A stretch of DNA of 21,933 bases, taken from assembly GCA_038246575.1 (NCBI GenBank), contig JBBRVU010000053.1, positions 1-21,933 on the forward strand, written 5' to 3'. This document shows, in pieces, positions 21,889 through 21,933 of this stretch. The notes below the pieces were generated by a model that did no database searches, was not told the origin of the DNA, and worked only from the letters and a program-made list of their open reading frames with translations. This stretch comes from JACCUZ01 sp038246575 (GTDB lineage: Bacteria; Actinomycetota; Actinomycetes; JACCUZ01). The position numbers and the translations under genes were made by a program. The stretch's first letter is position 1; every line of letters starts with the position of its first letter.

Positions 21889-21933
21889 GCCTTGGGCGAC
21901 CCGCCACCTGACCGCAACGATCAAGGTCAGGAA

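Overview
The window comes from a very GC-rich actinobacterium, chromosomal in character. GTG starts are common, several genes appear leaderless, and genes are packed with GTGA/ATGA overlaps. The gene content (his operon with a PriA-type HisA, DnaE1-type polymerase, DUF3352, DUF3152, a DksA/TraR-like protein with a lysine/alanine-rich arm) resembles Nocardioides and relatives. That genus-level placement is inference, not an alignment result.

Region 1 (1-5811, minus strand) is a histidine biosynthesis operon read hisD-hisC-hisB-hisH-(small membrane protein)-hisA/priA-(Rid-family protein)-hisF, with hisF cut by the window edge. After hisC every junction is a 4-nt stop/start overlap, so the genes are probably translationally coupled. 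Enzymes for most of the pathway from PRFAR to histidine are here: HisA makes PRFAR, HisH/HisF convert it to IGP, and HisB, HisC and HisD take it to histidine. The histidinol-phosphate phosphatase and the early steps are not in the window.

Region 2 (5812-6034) lies between the divergent hisD and Lon-N-domain genes. It holds two large inverted repeats (27-bp perfect arms; 25-bp arms with one mismatch) sharing a TGCATGATCAA core. Candidate leaderless promoters sit on both outer edges.

Region 3 (6035-9382): a Lon substrate-binding-domain protein and a YbaK-type deacylase read on the plus strand. They converge with a DUF3352 protein and a DUF2567-like membrane protein on the minus strand, and the two 3' ends overlap by 41 bp.

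Region 4 (9576-21876, all minus strand) reads from the right: a DksA/TraR-like zinc-finger protein with a histone-H1-like arm, lspA, a polyprenyl-phosphate sugar-phosphate transferase, an RluD-type pseudouridine synthase, a GNAT acetyltransferase, an EAL-domain c-di-GMP phosphodiesterase, a secreted DUF3152 metzincin-like protein, a secreted GH25-like protein with a peptidoglycan-binding domain, and dnaE. lspA, rluD and dnaE look like a housekeeping backbone. The sugar transferase and the EAL/DUF3152/GH25-like genes read as envelope or surface genes set among them.

No tRNA, rRNA, CRISPR array, insertion sequence or prophage was recognised. No gene-free stretch exceeds 300 bases; the longest are 19715-19942 (228 bp) and 5812-6034 (223 bp). 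I did not find an obviously new defence or mobile system. The strongest unusual signals are the paired hairpin repeats, the histone-like/DksA fusion, the Rid protein lacking its usual arginine, and the uncharacterised membrane protein inside the his operon.
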